From positions 186,001 to 250,000 of the forward strand of contig NZ_JAIVAI010000001.1 in assembly GCF_020171525.1 (NCBI RefSeq): a stretch of 64,000 nucleotides of DNA. The letters run 5' to 3'. The position numbers were made by a program, and so were the translations under genes. How positions within the stretch are numbered: position 1 is the stretch's first letter; each line of letters begins with the position of its first letter. Source of the DNA: Halobacillus yeomjeoni (GTDB lineage Bacteria > Bacillota > Bacilli > Bacillales > Halobacillaceae). Below, in pieces: positions 1 through 8,749 of the stretch. The notes beneath the pieces were generated by a model, which was not told where the DNA came from, ran no database searches, and saw only the letters and a list, made by a program, of their open reading frames with translations.

Positions 1-60
1 GACACTAAGGATGATAAAGGTGATGTGTGGGAACGTGATCCCGATCAAGATAAGAAGTAA
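1..60 (+). CDS. C-terminal tail of an upstream protein (partial)
   Basis: Frame 1 is open from the window edge to a TAA at 58-60, giving 19 residues that are almost all charged (Asp, Lys, Arg, Glu) and contain one Trp. The stop lies 26 bases before the pilB start, so this is probably the previous gene of the pilus operon. Too little is visible to name the family. Confidence 0.5.
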   Translation, partial: DTKDDKGDVWERDPDQDKK

Positions 61-86
61 CTGCAGTTGAAGAGGGTGGTCCGAAC

Positions 87-1712
87 GTGAATAAACGAAA
101 ACGACTGGGTGATTTATTAAAAGATGCAGGATTGATTACTGAAGAACAAGTGGCAGAGGCTTTAGCAAGTAAAAAAGGAGACCAGAAACTCGGAGACACG
201 CTTGTTGAAAAAGGGTATTTAACAGAGAAACAACTGATAGAGGCTTTGGAATTCCAACTTGGGATTCCTCACGTCTCTCTTTTTCATTATCCTATTGATT
301 CCAATGTCATCAGTATTGTTTCAAAAGAATTTGCCCTAAGGAACTTCCTCATTCCTATAGAACGAAAAGGGGACGAATTGACAGTGGCTATGAATAACCC
401 GATGGATTATTTTGCAATTGACGATTTGCGTATATCCACAGGGTTCAAGATCTCACCAGTCATAGCGACGAGGAATGAAATCCTTCAAGCCGTTAACCGC
501 CATTACAATTTGACGGACAGTGACATAGAAGATGAACAAGAGCAGGATCCGGAGGAAGCACCCGCTATTAAACTAGTTGACCAACTTTTAGAAGCGGGAG
601 TCCAATTGAAAGCAAGTGATATACATATTGACCCTCAAGAGAAAAAAGTATTGGTTCGTTATCGAATAGATGGTGTGCTTAGAACAGAGAGGACACTGCC
701 GAAAAATTTACAAAACAGTTTAATTGCACGTGTGAAAATTTTAGCCAACTTGAATATTACGGAATCCAGATTACCGCAGGACGGCCGAATCAAAATGAAT
801 ATAAACAAGTCTCCGGTAGATTTAAGGATTTCCATTCTCCCTACAGTTTACGGAGAAAAAGTGGTTATTCGGATCTTGGATCTCTCCAATGCCATGAGTA
901 CGATGGAGGATCTGGGCTTCAACAAAATCAATTCTCAAAAATATAAAAACTTGATCGACCAGCCTTCAGGTTTAGTGTTAATTACCGGCCCGACAGGCTC
1001 AGGAAAGTCATCAACCCTTTACGCATCTTTGAATCGCCTTAATACAGACGATGTCAATATTATAACTGTTGAAGACCCTGTTGAGTATCAAATCCAGGGA
1101 TTGAACCAGGTGCAAGTCAACTCTGCTATCGGATTGACTTTCGCCAATGGTTTGAGATCCATCCTCCGCCAAGATCCGAACATCGTAATGGTGGGAGAGA
1201 TCCGGGATTCTGAAACGGCGGAAATAGCCGTCCGTGCTTCTCTGACCGGCCATTTGGTTTTAAGTACGATTCATACAAACAGTGCGATTGCAACGATTCC
1301 GCGGTTGTTTGATATGGATATTGAACCTTATTTGGTCGTATCTTCCTTGACTGGAGTCGTATCGCAGCGGTTGGTACGTAAAATCTGCCGTGATTGTAAA
1401 AAAGCACATGACCCCACTCCAATGGAAAGAAGAGTTTTTGAACGAAGAGGCATAAAAACGGATGTCATTTATAAGGGACAAGGCTGTGACAGCTGCCAAA
1501 ATACGGGCTATCGAGGAAGGATGGCTATTCAAGAAGTGTTAGTCATCGATGATGAAATCCGTAATCTAATGATGAATAACGGAACGATGGATCAAGTGAG
1601 AAGGTATTGTTTGAAAGAAGGGATGCTGTTTCTGATGGATGACGGCTTGCTGAAAGCAAAAAAAGGCCTTACAACTTTGGAGGAAGTCTTAAGAGTTGCA
1701 AAAGTTGAATAA
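87..1712 (+). CDS. pilB: Type IV pilus assembly ATPase PilB (GspE family)
   Basis: This is the cytoplasmic hexameric ATPase that powers pilus extension. It has 541 residues and begins at a GTG behind an AGAGGGTGG ribosome site. The N-terminal part (about 1-150) looks like the MshEN/GspE N-terminal domain. The ATPase core carries a Walker A motif GPTGSGKS at 301-308 and an Asp-rich Walker B region DPNIVMVGEIRD at 363-374. A four-cysteine zinc motif typical of PilB/GspE lies at C434, C437, C467 and C470. It is first in a tight run with pilT and pilC, and the complete PilT-PilM-PilN-PilO set favours a true type IV pilus over the simpler ComG competence machine. The alternative is a ComGA-like ATPase, but ComGA lacks the long N-terminal domain. 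Confidence 0.93.
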   Translation: MNKRKRLGDLLKDAGLITEEQVAEALASKKGDQKLGDTLVEKGYLTEKQLIEALEFQLGIPHVSLFHYPIDSNVISIVSKEFALRNFLIPIERKGDELTVAMNNPMDYFAIDDLRISTGFKISPVIATRNEILQAVNRHYNLTDSDIEDEQEQDPEEAPAIKLVDQLLEAGVQLKASDIHIDPQEKKVLVRYRIDGVLRTERTLPKNLQNSLIARVKILANLNITESRLPQDGRIKMNINKSPVDLRISILPTVYGEKVVIRILDLSNAMSTMEDLGFNKINSQKYKNLIDQPSGLVLITGPTGSGKSSTLYASLNRLNTDDVNIITVEDPVEYQIQGLNQVQVNSAIGLTFANGLRSILRQDPNIVMVGEIRDSETAEIAVRASLTGHLVLSTIHTNSAIATIPRLFDMDIEPYLVVSSLTGVVSQRLVRKICRDCKKAHDPTPMERRVFERRGIKTDVIYKGQGCDSCQNTGYRGRMAIQEVLVIDDEIRNLMMNNGTMDQVRRYCLKEGMLFLMDDGLLKAKKGLTTLEEVLRVAKVE

Positions 1713-1729
1713 GAAAGAGGGGTCCTTAG

Positions 1730-2773
1730 ATGAAAAAAGAGCAGTTTGATAAATTATTGACAATTGCTACAGAATATAAGGCTTCTGATATCCATTTGAC
1801 AGTCGGCGTTCCGCCGGTGTTCAGAATTCACGGGGAACTGAAAAAATACGGAAAACAGTCATTAAAACCTGAAGATACGTTTGGTATGACAAGAGATATA
1901 TTATCTGATGAACTGTTCGATAAGCTTCAAGAATCGAGAGAAATCGATATGTCCTATGGAATACCGGGGGTTTCAAGGTTCCGTATCAATATTTATCATC
2001 AGAGAAATACCGTTTCTATAGCGATCAGGATCGTGCCCGGACATATTCCTTCTATTGAAGAGTTGAAAATGCCTCCAGTATTGAAGAAAATCAGTACGTT
2101 TGCACAAGGGTTGGTTTTAGTAACCGGGCCCACCGGGTCAGGCAAATCAACAACTCTTGCTTCAATCATCAACTATATGAATCAGACCGCAAGGAAACAC
2201 ATCATTACATTGGAAGATCCGATAGAATATATTCATAATCATAACAATTGTATCATTGACCAGCGAGAGGTCGGTTTTGATACCCAGAACTTTGCCAACG
2301 GTTTAAGGGCATGTCTAAGGCAGGATCCTGATGTCATACTGGTGGGTGAACTGCGTGACTTTGAAACTATAGCCACAGCACTCACTGCTGCTGAAACCGG
2401 ACACTTAGTATTCGGGACTTTACATACGACCAATGCCCCCGATACGATCGATAGGATCATTGATGTTTTCCCGCCTAATCAACAAGGGCAAATTAGAATC
2501 CAGCTGGCAAACGTGTTGCAGGCGATCATATCTCAGCGTTTATTTCAGCAGGTGGATAAGAAAGGGCGAAGGGCAGCGACTGAAATATTATTGAATACGC
2601 CGGCTGTCAAAAACCTGATCCGAAACGAAAAAATCCATCAGATCACGAATATTATGCAGACATCAAAAGCCAACCATATGCAGACGTTGGAAATGTCTAT
2701 TCAAGACCTTCTGGCTGAAAAAGCAATCGATAAACGAGCGGCTGCGCCATACATTCCGGAAGGAGGCGCATAA
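1730..2773 (+). CDS. pilT: Type IV pilus retraction ATPase PilT
   Basis: This is the hexameric ATPase that depolymerises the pilus and drives twitching motility and pilus retraction. Its 347 residues match the usual PilT length. Walker A GPTGSGKS is at 133-140 and the Walker B region begins at D199 (DPDVILVGELRD). Near the C terminus, AVKNLIRNE at 292-300 corresponds to the AIRNLIRE signature that separates PilT from PilB. It starts 17 bases after pilB behind a GAAAGAGGGG ribosome site and is followed after 3 bases by pilC. A retraction ATPase is absent from the B. subtilis ComG system, so its presence here implies retractile pili. Confidence 0.94.
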   Translation: MKKEQFDKLLTIATEYKASDIHLTVGVPPVFRIHGELKKYGKQSLKPEDTFGMTRDILSDELFDKLQESREIDMSYGIPGVSRFRINIYHQRNTVSIAIRIVPGHIPSIEELKMPPVLKKISTFAQGLVLVTGPTGSGKSTTLASIINYMNQTARKHIITLEDPIEYIHNHNNCIIDQREVGFDTQNFANGLRACLRQDPDVILVGELRDFETIATALTAAETGHLVFGTLHTTNAPDTIDRIIDVFPPNQQGQIRIQLANVLQAIISQRLFQQVDKKGRRAATEILLNTPAVKNLIRNEKIHQITNIMQTSKANHMQTLEMSIQDLLAEKAIDKRAAAPYIPEGGA

Positions 2774-2776
2774 GAA

Positions 2777-3985
2777 ATGCCCTATTACGTTTATGAAGGC
2801 AGGAATATGGTTGGAAAGCTTCAAAAAGGAAGATTGAAGGCTTCTTCTAAAAAAGACGCCGTTTCCACATTGAAAGAAAAAGGAATCAAGATCTCTGAAA
2901 TCAAAGAGTTGGACAGTATCTTTCTAAAAGATGTTCAATTCGGTAATCCGGTCAAGCCGAAAGATATGGTCATTTATTTGAGGCAATTCGCAACATTGAT
3001 CAAAGCGGGGATCTCGTTGGTTCAGTCCACGAAGATTCTTGCAGCACAATCCAATAGTAAATCTTTAAGTTCGACTTTATATGAAATCGGTGAACAATTG
3101 GAAAGCGGACGCCCTTTCTCAGAAGCAGCTGCCATGCATCCGAAAGTTTTCAGTAACCTTTTCATCAATATGATGAAAGCTGGAGAAGTCGGAGGTAACT
3201 TGGATGAGATTCTCGAGCGTTTGGCCGTCTATTACGAAAAACAGTACGATACAAGACAAAAAATCATTTCAGCGTTAACCTACCCTGCTATTGTCGGCGG
3301 AATTGCTATCTTAATCGTATTCTTTCTTTTATCATTCGTCGTCCCTCGTTTTGCCAGCATGTTTGCAAATTTAGGGGCGGATCTGCCACTCATCACTGTC
3401 ATGACATTGGCTTTAAGTGATTTCTTCCAGAATTTCTGGTATGTGGCATTGATCGTACCCATCATTCTAGTGGTCATTTATAAAGGTTTAGCGCTTAAAA
3501 ATGATAACTTCCAATATTGGGTAGATAAAATGAAGCTGAAAATCCCTATTTTCGGCCCATTATTGCAAAAAGCGGCTTTAGTAAGGATGACGAGTACGCT
3601 GAGTTCATTGATATCAAGTTCAGTTCCCATCCTTCAATCACTTCAAGTAACTCAAAAAGTTGTTGAGAATCGAGTGGTCGAAGATGCAATAGCGAAGAGT
3701 TATAAATCTCTTGAAAAGGGCGATCAATTATCGAAGCCGTTGCGGGAATTCCCTATCTTTCCTCCTCTTGTCATACAAATGATGGCGATTGGAGAAGAAA
3801 CAGGGTCGTTGGATTATATGCTGGCAAAAGTATCAGAGTTTTATGATTCAGAGCTGGAGTATACGACTGACCGTTTGAAGACTTTGATTGAGCCGATTAT
3901 GATTTTATTTTTAGCATTCATTGTCGGTGGAATCGTTGCTGCAATCGCTATACCAATGTTCTCTATTTTTGATCAAATCAATTAA
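2777..3985 (+). CDS. pilC: Type IV pilus inner-membrane platform protein PilC
   Basis: This polytopic membrane protein is the platform on which the PilB and PilT hexamers act to insert or remove pilin subunits. At 402 residues it has the normal family length. Two homologous cytoplasmic T2SSF domains can be seen, one around residues 65-190 and one around 270-395, each ending in hydrophobic segments (about 165-190, 215-240 and 370-395). It begins 3 bases after the pilT stop, so translation is probably coupled. A separate promoter and the prepilin gene follow. Confidence 0.93.
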   Translation: MPYYVYEGRNMVGKLQKGRLKASSKKDAVSTLKEKGIKISEIKELDSIFLKDVQFGNPVKPKDMVIYLRQFATLIKAGISLVQSTKILAAQSNSKSLSSTLYEIGEQLESGRPFSEAAAMHPKVFSNLFINMMKAGEVGGNLDEILERLAVYYEKQYDTRQKIISALTYPAIVGGIAILIVFFLLSFVVPRFASMFANLGADLPLITVMTLALSDFFQNFWYVALIVPIILVVIYKGLALKNDNFQYWVDKMKLKIPIFGPLLQKAALVRMTSTLSSLISSSVPILQSLQVTQKVVENRVVEDAIAKSYKSLEKGDQLSKPLREFPIFPPLVIQMMAIGEETGSLDYMLAKVSEFYDSELEYTTDRLKTLIEPIMILFLAFIVGGIVAAIAIPMFSIFDQIN

Positions 3986-4014
3986 ATATTTATAAAAATT
4001 TAGTTGAAATTTAC

Positions 4015-4043
4015 TAGTTATCTGTCGATAAAAAGATTATAAT
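4015..4043 (+). promoter_or_regulatory. Putative sigma-A promoter for the prepilin
   Basis: A perfect TATAAT (4038-4043) lies 17 bases after TAGTTA (4015-4020), in the 140-base AT-rich gap before the prepilin. The -35 is weak. An extra promoter here would allow pilin to be made in excess of the assembly proteins. Confidence 0.4.
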
Positions 4044-4125
4044 GAACACTAAGAGATAGAATTCTTTGAATTTGGAATTTGAAGAAAATATTTCAAGTTC
4101 ACAATCTATTAAAGGAGTGGAAGAA

Positions 4126-4548
4126 ATGGGGAAGATCAAGAGTTTATTGAGGAATGAGAAAGGTTTTACTTTAATTGAACTTCTAGCTGTAATCGTTATT
4201 CTTGGAATAATTGCTGCAATTGCTGTTCCTGCTATTGGTGGTATTATTGGAAATACGAAAGAAGACGCTCATAAACAAAATGGACTTTCATTGATTGAAT
4301 CAGCTAGGTTGGCTCAGGCTAATGATTTAGCTACCGGAGCTGTTGGAGACGGTGATACAGGATATACAATGACAATCCTAGTAGACAATGGATATCTTGA
4401 AGAGGTTCCACAGGATCCTGAAGGTGACGGTGAGTACACGAGTGGGTACGTAGCTATTGATGGTTCAACTTATACTGTACAGTTAGTAGACAGTGACGGT
4501 ACAGATGTGTGGGATGCTCCTCAATCTAAATCTGACTTGACTGAATAA
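4126..4548 (+). CDS. Major type IV prepilin
   Basis: This is the likely structural subunit of the pilus. The chosen ATG follows an AAAGGAGTGG ribosome site and gives 140 residues. A 13-residue positively charged leader ends in Lys-Gly and is followed by mature Phe1 and the invariant Glu5 (KG^FTLIELL), then a hydrophobic helix rich in Ile and Ala: the class III signal cut and N-methylated by the prepilin peptidase two features downstream. The globular part is small and acidic, with no cysteine pair for the disulfide D-region of Gram-negative pilins. It is the only prepilin gene in the window; minor pilins, if any, must lie upstream or elsewhere. A longer frame from a TTG at 4066 exists, but it would put 20 residues in front of the leader. 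Confidence 0.9.
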   Translation: MGKIKSLLRNEKGFTLIELLAVIVILGIIAAIAVPAIGGIIGNTKEDAHKQNGLSLIESARLAQANDLATGAVGDGDTGYTMTILVDNGYLEEVPQDPEGDGEYTSGYVAIDGSTYTVQLVDSDGTDVWDAPQSKSDLTE

Positions 4549-4562
4549 ATCTATATGAATGT

Positions 4563-4603
4563 CATAAATTGAAGGTTCTGACGATCAGAATCTTCAATTT
4601 ATG
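4563..4603 (+). terminator. Long stem-loop between prepilin and peptidase genes
   Basis: A 19-base-pair inverted repeat (arms 4563-4581 and 4585-4603, one G-T pair, CGA loop) lies just after the prepilin stop. There is no T-run behind it, so it is more likely a partial terminator or a 3' mRNA stabiliser that raises pilin transcript over the downstream genes than a full stop. Confidence 0.7.
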
Positions 4604-4620
4604 CTCTTAGGGAGATTTTA

Positions 4621-5376
4621 ATGGAAATTATTATACTTACATACATCTTTTTGATTGGTTTGATTATGGGCTCGTTTTACAACGTCGTTGGCCTTCGCCT
4701 CCCTAAAAACATCTCATTTACATCCTCACGCTCTCAATGCCCCAACTGTTCCACCCCGTTGAATGCAAGAGACTTGATTCCTCTTTTCTCCTATCTATTG
4801 TCAAAAGGGAAATGTCGTCACTGTCAAACGACCATTTCGATTTCCTATCCACTTGTCGAACTTTTGACAGGTGGATTATTTCTTTTTTCGTATTGGATGT
4901 ATGGGTGGACGCCTGCTTTCCTTGGGGCTTGTTTATTATCCTCACTGGCAGTGATGGTTACTGTAAGTGATTTGAATTATATGTTGATTCCTAATAAATT
5001 ACTGATTTTCTTTGCAATCATTTTTATCATTTACAGGTCCATCATTCCTTTGGACCCTTGGTATGCGTCAGTCATTGGTGCACTGGCTGCTTATGCTCTT
5101 GTTGCCTGCATCATAATTGTTAGCAAAGGGGGAATGGGAGCTGGGGATATGAAGCTGTTAGCTGTGCTGGGTATATTATTGGGCACGAAACATATATTTC
5201 TCACATTCTTTTTCGCCACCCTGCTTGGGACTGTCATCAGTTTACTCTTGATTATGATGAAGGTCATCGGCAGGAAGGACCCATTCCCGTTCGGGCCATC
5301 GATAATGAAAGCAGCGTTATTGGTCTATTTTTACGGGGAGGAAATCATAAGGTATTACTTACAATCATTCTACTGA
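4621..5376 (+). CDS. comC: Prepilin peptidase / N-methyltransferase (A24 family)
   Basis: This membrane aspartyl protease removes prepilin leaders and methylates the new N-terminal Phe. Its 251 residues contain the N-terminal zinc cysteines C40, C43, C65 and C68. The catalytic aspartates are D117 (in VSDLNY) and D176 (in the GxGD motif GAGDMK). About eight hydrophobic segments are present. The position before spoIIB and maf is that of B. subtilis comC, so the same enzyme probably serves both this pilus and any ComG pseudopilus encoded elsewhere. pilD would be an equally valid symbol. Confidence 0.93.
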   Translation: MEIIILTYIFLIGLIMGSFYNVVGLRLPKNISFTSSRSQCPNCSTPLNARDLIPLFSYLLSKGKCRHCQTTISISYPLVELLTGGLFLFSYWMYGWTPAFLGACLLSSLAVMVTVSDLNYMLIPNKLLIFFAIIFIIYRSIIPLDPWYASVIGALAAYALVACIIIVSKGGMGAGDMKLLAVLGILLGTKHIFLTFFFATLLGTVISLLLIMMKVIGRKDPFPFGPSIMKAALLVYFYGEEIIRYYLQSFY

Positions 5377-5391
5377 TAAGGGTGAATCGCA

Positions 5392-6357
5392 ATGTTCAAA
5401 TTAGGCAAATCGAAAGGCCGGTTGAATTTCACAATAAAAAACCATTTAATCCGTTATGTATATAGTTCTACGAATCATTTGGAGGATATTGAAGATGCAG
5501 GAGAAATCCCCCTTCCTTCTCACATTATGGAAGACGGAAAAGTGGTCGATGCAGTAGAGTTCGCACAAATTATAGAACATCACGTAGAAGTCCAGGATTG
5601 GAAAAATGCTGATTTATATTTCAATGTTCCGGATCATTCTGTTGTGATCAGGCCTTTTCAAATCCCAAGTTCTTTAGCTGAAGGTGAAATCAAAGGATAT
5701 TTGTATATGCAGATAGGCGAAACGCTCCATCTGCCTTATGAGAACCCTGCTTTTGACTACAGTATTATGAGCCGGGAAGAAGAACACACGAATCTCCTTC
5801 TATTCTCTTACCCCGATGATCAAATACGGATGCTCGAACGGGTTTTCAAAGAAGCTAAATTAAAACCAAAAGCTGTGGATATCAGCGCATTATCCATTTA
5901 CCGCCTTTATGAAGCGTTAGATTATGCGGATCGTGAAGAACATCTTTTACTTGTGGATTGGAATTTAGATGGATGTGTGTTGACGGTGTTTTACCAGGCT
6001 CAGCCAGTGTTCATCAATCATACAAAGAGTCCTCTTCCCTTGAACTTATGGAAACAGGAGGGAGAAAACAGCACCTGGAAAGGAGATACTGCTGACCCGC
6101 TTGATTTTACCATGGATCAAATGACTGAAATTGACCGTATTATGGATTTTTACAGATTTTCAGTGATGAATGGAAAAGAAAGTGTGACAAAGGTTTTGTT
6201 GACGGGGGACTGGCCTTTGAAGCAGACAGTAAAAGAGGAATATGAAAACCGCTCTCTTCCTGTTCAAATCTTTCAAGACGATGACTTGAGACTGGAAGAG
6301 GGTAGATCGATGAATTCGGAATATGTAGACACTGTAGGTCTTGCTCTGAAATCATAG
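5392..6357 (+). CDS. pilM: PilM-like actin-fold pilus assembly protein
   Basis: PilM is a cytoplasmic actin-like ATPase-fold protein that binds the N-terminal tail of PilN and links the assembly ATPases to the membrane alignment complex. The 321-residue product has no transmembrane segment, ends with a short Gly-rich stretch, and includes a segment (LLLVDWNLDGCVLTVF, about 184-199) that fits the second phosphate-binding strand pair of the fold. Sequence conservation is weak, so the call rests mainly on size, lack of membrane segments and its position directly before pilN and pilO. It starts 15 bases after comC. Confidence 0.78.
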   Translation: MFKLGKSKGRLNFTIKNHLIRYVYSSTNHLEDIEDAGEIPLPSHIMEDGKVVDAVEFAQIIEHHVEVQDWKNADLYFNVPDHSVVIRPFQIPSSLAEGEIKGYLYMQIGETLHLPYENPAFDYSIMSREEEHTNLLLFSYPDDQIRMLERVFKEAKLKPKAVDISALSIYRLYEALDYADREEHLLLVDWNLDGCVLTVFYQAQPVFINHTKSPLPLNLWKQEGENSTWKGDTADPLDFTMDQMTEIDRIMDFYRFSVMNGKESVTKVLLTGDWPLKQTVKEEYENRSLPVQIFQDDDLRLEEGRSMNSEYVDTVGLALKS

Positions 6358-6385
6358 TATTTCGTTAATTTAGGGGGGTGAAGGC

Positions 6386-6967
6386 ATGACCGTGGAAATC
6401 AATTTATTAGAACAAAGAGAGAAAAGGAATGTTCTACCACTGCTCATTTTAGCTATGACCGGTCTTATCATTATTATTTCTTTGATTACAATCAGTCTGC
6501 AAAAAAACTCTTTAGAAACTAAAGTGGTTGAATTAGAATCTGAAATCGAATCGCTTCAAATTCAACAAGCGACGATTCAACAGTCTTCAGAAGGAAATGA
6601 TGCCTCCAGCCGTGAAAAATTGCAGGCTTCATTGAATGATTTGGAGGATACGATCATCCCTTCCCTCCCTATTGTAGAGAGACTGGTAAGTTTACTACCT
6701 GAACGTGGTTTTTTCGAGTCTTTCGTTTTGACTGGATCTGAAGAAGTGAGTATTGATGTCCGGTTTGACACGATGCAGGAGGTAGCAAAATATACGAAGG
6801 CTCTGCAACAACAGGATTTCATCACTAAAGTTGAATTAAATAATGTTAGTACAAATACGGTTGATACGACTGAAGATATCTATGATTATAGACCTCGGTA
6901 CATAGCGGACTACTTCTTAATACTAGATAAGGCTGTTCTTCTTAATGAAGGAGGGCAGACGCAATGA
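6386..6967 (+). CDS. pilN: PilN-like pilus alignment protein
   Basis: This is a bitopic membrane protein of the PilM-PilN-PilO complex. The 193-residue product begins with the hallmark cytoplasmic motif INLLEQRE (residues 5-12), the peptide that binds PilM, then a transmembrane helix at about 17-40, a coiled coil at about 41-65 and a small alpha/beta domain. Its start follows a strong GGGGGGTGAAGG ribosome site. It overlaps the next gene by 4 bases (ATGA at 6964-6967), which points to coupled translation with its heterodimer partner PilO. Confidence 0.85.
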   Translation: MTVEINLLEQREKRNVLPLLILAMTGLIIIISLITISLQKNSLETKVVELESEIESLQIQQATIQQSSEGNDASSREKLQASLNDLEDTIIPSLPIVERLVSLLPERGFFESFVLTGSEEVSIDVRFDTMQEVAKYTKALQQQDFITKVELNNVSTNTVDTTEDIYDYRPRYIADYFLILDKAVLLNEGGQTQ

Positions 6968-7794
6968 AATTCGAAGTGAATAAACTTAGTATCATGATGT
7001 TCATCGGAGCTGTCCTGTTCAGTGTCTTGTTTATCATCTTAGGAAACAGATTTTTCATTGATCCCCTGGAAGATGAAGTGAAAGGCTACCAAAAAACATT
7101 GCAAGCTGAAAGGAAGATTCTTTCTGCCATTCAGGAAAGCCAGAAAGAAGAGCTGAGGAAGCAGTTAATAACATCAAGAACCATCCAACAGCAGTTACCG
7201 GTTATTCCACTGCTGGATCAATTATTGATCGGTTTCGACCGAGCTGAAAATTCCACGACAAGCCTCATCCAAAATATCGGAATTTCGGATCGCGAAGCTC
7301 TCGTTGCTTTAGGAGAAGAAGAAACAAATCCTGAAGATGGAGAAAATGTCGAAGGTGAAAATGAAGAAGCGGTAGAGTTGGAAATTATCGAGGGGTTACA
7401 TCAATTGGATTTCTCTATTCAAGTCACCTCCAAAAATTATAAAGAAATGATTTCTTTTCTAGAGGAAATCAAATCTCTTCCGAGGGTTTCTCAAATTGAA
7501 TCCATTCAATTCGACGCTCCTGATAATGAGAACGAATTAGGGTATACGTTATTATTGAGCACGTATTATCTTCCTGTTTATTCTCACTTAGCTAATGAGG
7601 CTCCGCAGTATCACTACGGGGGAAGTTATGAAAAAGTAAATCCTTTTTCTATAGAACAATTAAATGATGAATCTTTCGAAGCGGTTGGGGATAGTGACAC
7701 CCAAGTGAACGATACAGATGAAAACTTGGAGGAAGACTCGACAGAAGAAAGCGAAAGTAGTGAAGAAACTGAAGAGAATAATGAAAATGAATAG
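6964..7794 (+). CDS. pilO: PilO-like pilus alignment protein with acidic tail
   Basis: This is the probable partner of PilN. The 276 residues comprise a short cytoplasmic start, one transmembrane helix at about 9-30, a coiled coil at about 35-75 and a ferredoxin-like periplasmic-type domain. Two features are unusual: an acidic insert of Glu/Asp/Gly/Asn residues at about 117-138 and a C-terminal tail of roughly 35 residues made almost only of Glu, Asp, Ser, Thr and Asn. In a monoderm these parts face the cell wall. Identification depends on topology and order as much as on sequence. It is the last pilus gene; a 103-base gap follows. Confidence 0.8.
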   Translation: MKFEVNKLSIMMFIGAVLFSVLFIILGNRFFIDPLEDEVKGYQKTLQAERKILSAIQESQKEELRKQLITSRTIQQQLPVIPLLDQLLIGFDRAENSTTSLIQNIGISDREALVALGEEETNPEDGENVEGENEEAVELEIIEGLHQLDFSIQVTSKNYKEMISFLEEIKSLPRVSQIESIQFDAPDNENELGYTLLLSTYYLPVYSHLANEAPQYHYGGSYEKVNPFSIEQLNDESFEAVGDSDTQVNDTDENLEEDSTEESESSEETEENNENE

Positions 7795-7897
7795 CAAATG
7801 TGAGCTTTATTTGACGAAACTGTAACGACAAATTCTACGCTGGTTTTTAAAATCGCTGTGATAAGGTTAGGACAAACCTTGCAGGAGTGATGAGCGT

Positions 7898-8749
7898 ATG
7901 GATTCTAAAAACAAAATCTCTATTTCTTTCCGAGAGCAGAATAAAGAAAGCCCAAAAAACGAACTAGTTCCTTATAAAGACGAACAGGCTGCCGCCGAAG
8001 AGGTGAAAAAATATGAGCAGCCTGCCACCCTTCAGTCTTATAATCAGAAAAAGAAAGGGTCGTCCTTCTTTAAGGTGAAACAACACACCCAGTCCCCTGT
8101 CAAGCATTTAATGGTGACATCATTAACTGCCTTATTGATCAGCTTAGGACTGGGTTTTTTACTTTTAAGAATGTTTGTGAGTTTGACGGATGACGGATCC
8201 AGGGCTGTCAATACCATCCCATCGCAAGGCGTAAATCAAGAAAATCCTCAATCCTCAGTCGTCACTTCGGGTTTGGAAGAGATGAATCAATTTGTCATTC
8301 AAGCTGGAGTTTTTTCGACCCGGGATAAAGCTGACGAATGGAAGGATATGCTTGCCGATCAATCGGTTGCATCTTTCGTCTGGGAAAGGAACCAGCAATT
8401 TTATTTATTCGTGGGAAGTTCCTATGATAGGGGAGAGGCAGACAAGATCGCGAGTGACCTTTATGACAAAGGAATCGAAACTTATGTGAAATCCTGGAGT
8501 TACTGGGGTGGAGACAATAATCTTGTGACATCTTCGGATGGCGGTGCAGTTCCTACCCTGCTGAAACATATTAAAAGTGGAACTTTAACCTCCCTTTCTT
8601 CTCTGGACCGAGAAAAGCTGAAGAACGATTTGGAACGGTCCGGAGTAGATGCCTCGATTCCACAGTCTCTCAATAACTGGAATGAAAAAGATACGTATAA
8701 TTTGAACCGGCTTCAATTAATTTATGCGATAGAAAAAGTGACAGAATAG
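7898..8749 (+). CDS. spoIIB: SpoIIB-like SPOR-domain sporulation protein
   Basis: SpoIIB acts at the sporulation septum, where it helps the septal peptidoglycan to be remodelled for engulfment. This 283-residue protein has a polar N-terminal region rich in Lys, Glu and Gln, one transmembrane helix at about 71-92, and an extracytoplasmic SPOR domain at about 128-200 (two repeats starting FVIQAGVF and FYLFVGSS) that would bind glycan strands lacking stem peptides. B. subtilis spoIIB is longer (about 330 residues) but also lies between comC and maf. A 6-base-pair hairpin (7863-7880) sits just before the AGGAGTGAT ribosome site. Confidence 0.85.
   Translation: MDSKNKISISFREQNKESPKNELVPYKDEQAAAEEVKKYEQPATLQSYNQKKKGSSFFKVKQHTQSPVKHLMVTSLTALLISLGLGFLLLRMFVSLTDDGSRAVNTIPSQGVNQENPQSSVVTSGLEEMNQFVIQAGVFSTRDKADEWKDMLADQSVASFVWERNQQFYLFVGSSYDRGEADKIASDLYDKGIETYVKSWSYWGGDNNLVTSSDGGAVPTLLKHIKSGTLTSLSSLDREKLKNDLERSGVDASIPQSLNNWNEKDTYNLNRLQLIYAIEKVTE

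Noticed and set aside
4066-4125. Upstream TTG start that would extend the prepilin by 20 residues
   Set aside because: The ATG at 4126 has a strong ribosome site and gives a normal 13-residue class III leader.
4563-4603. Full rho-independent terminator after the prepilin
   Set aside because: The stem is strong but lacks a following T-run, so complete termination before comC is unlikely.
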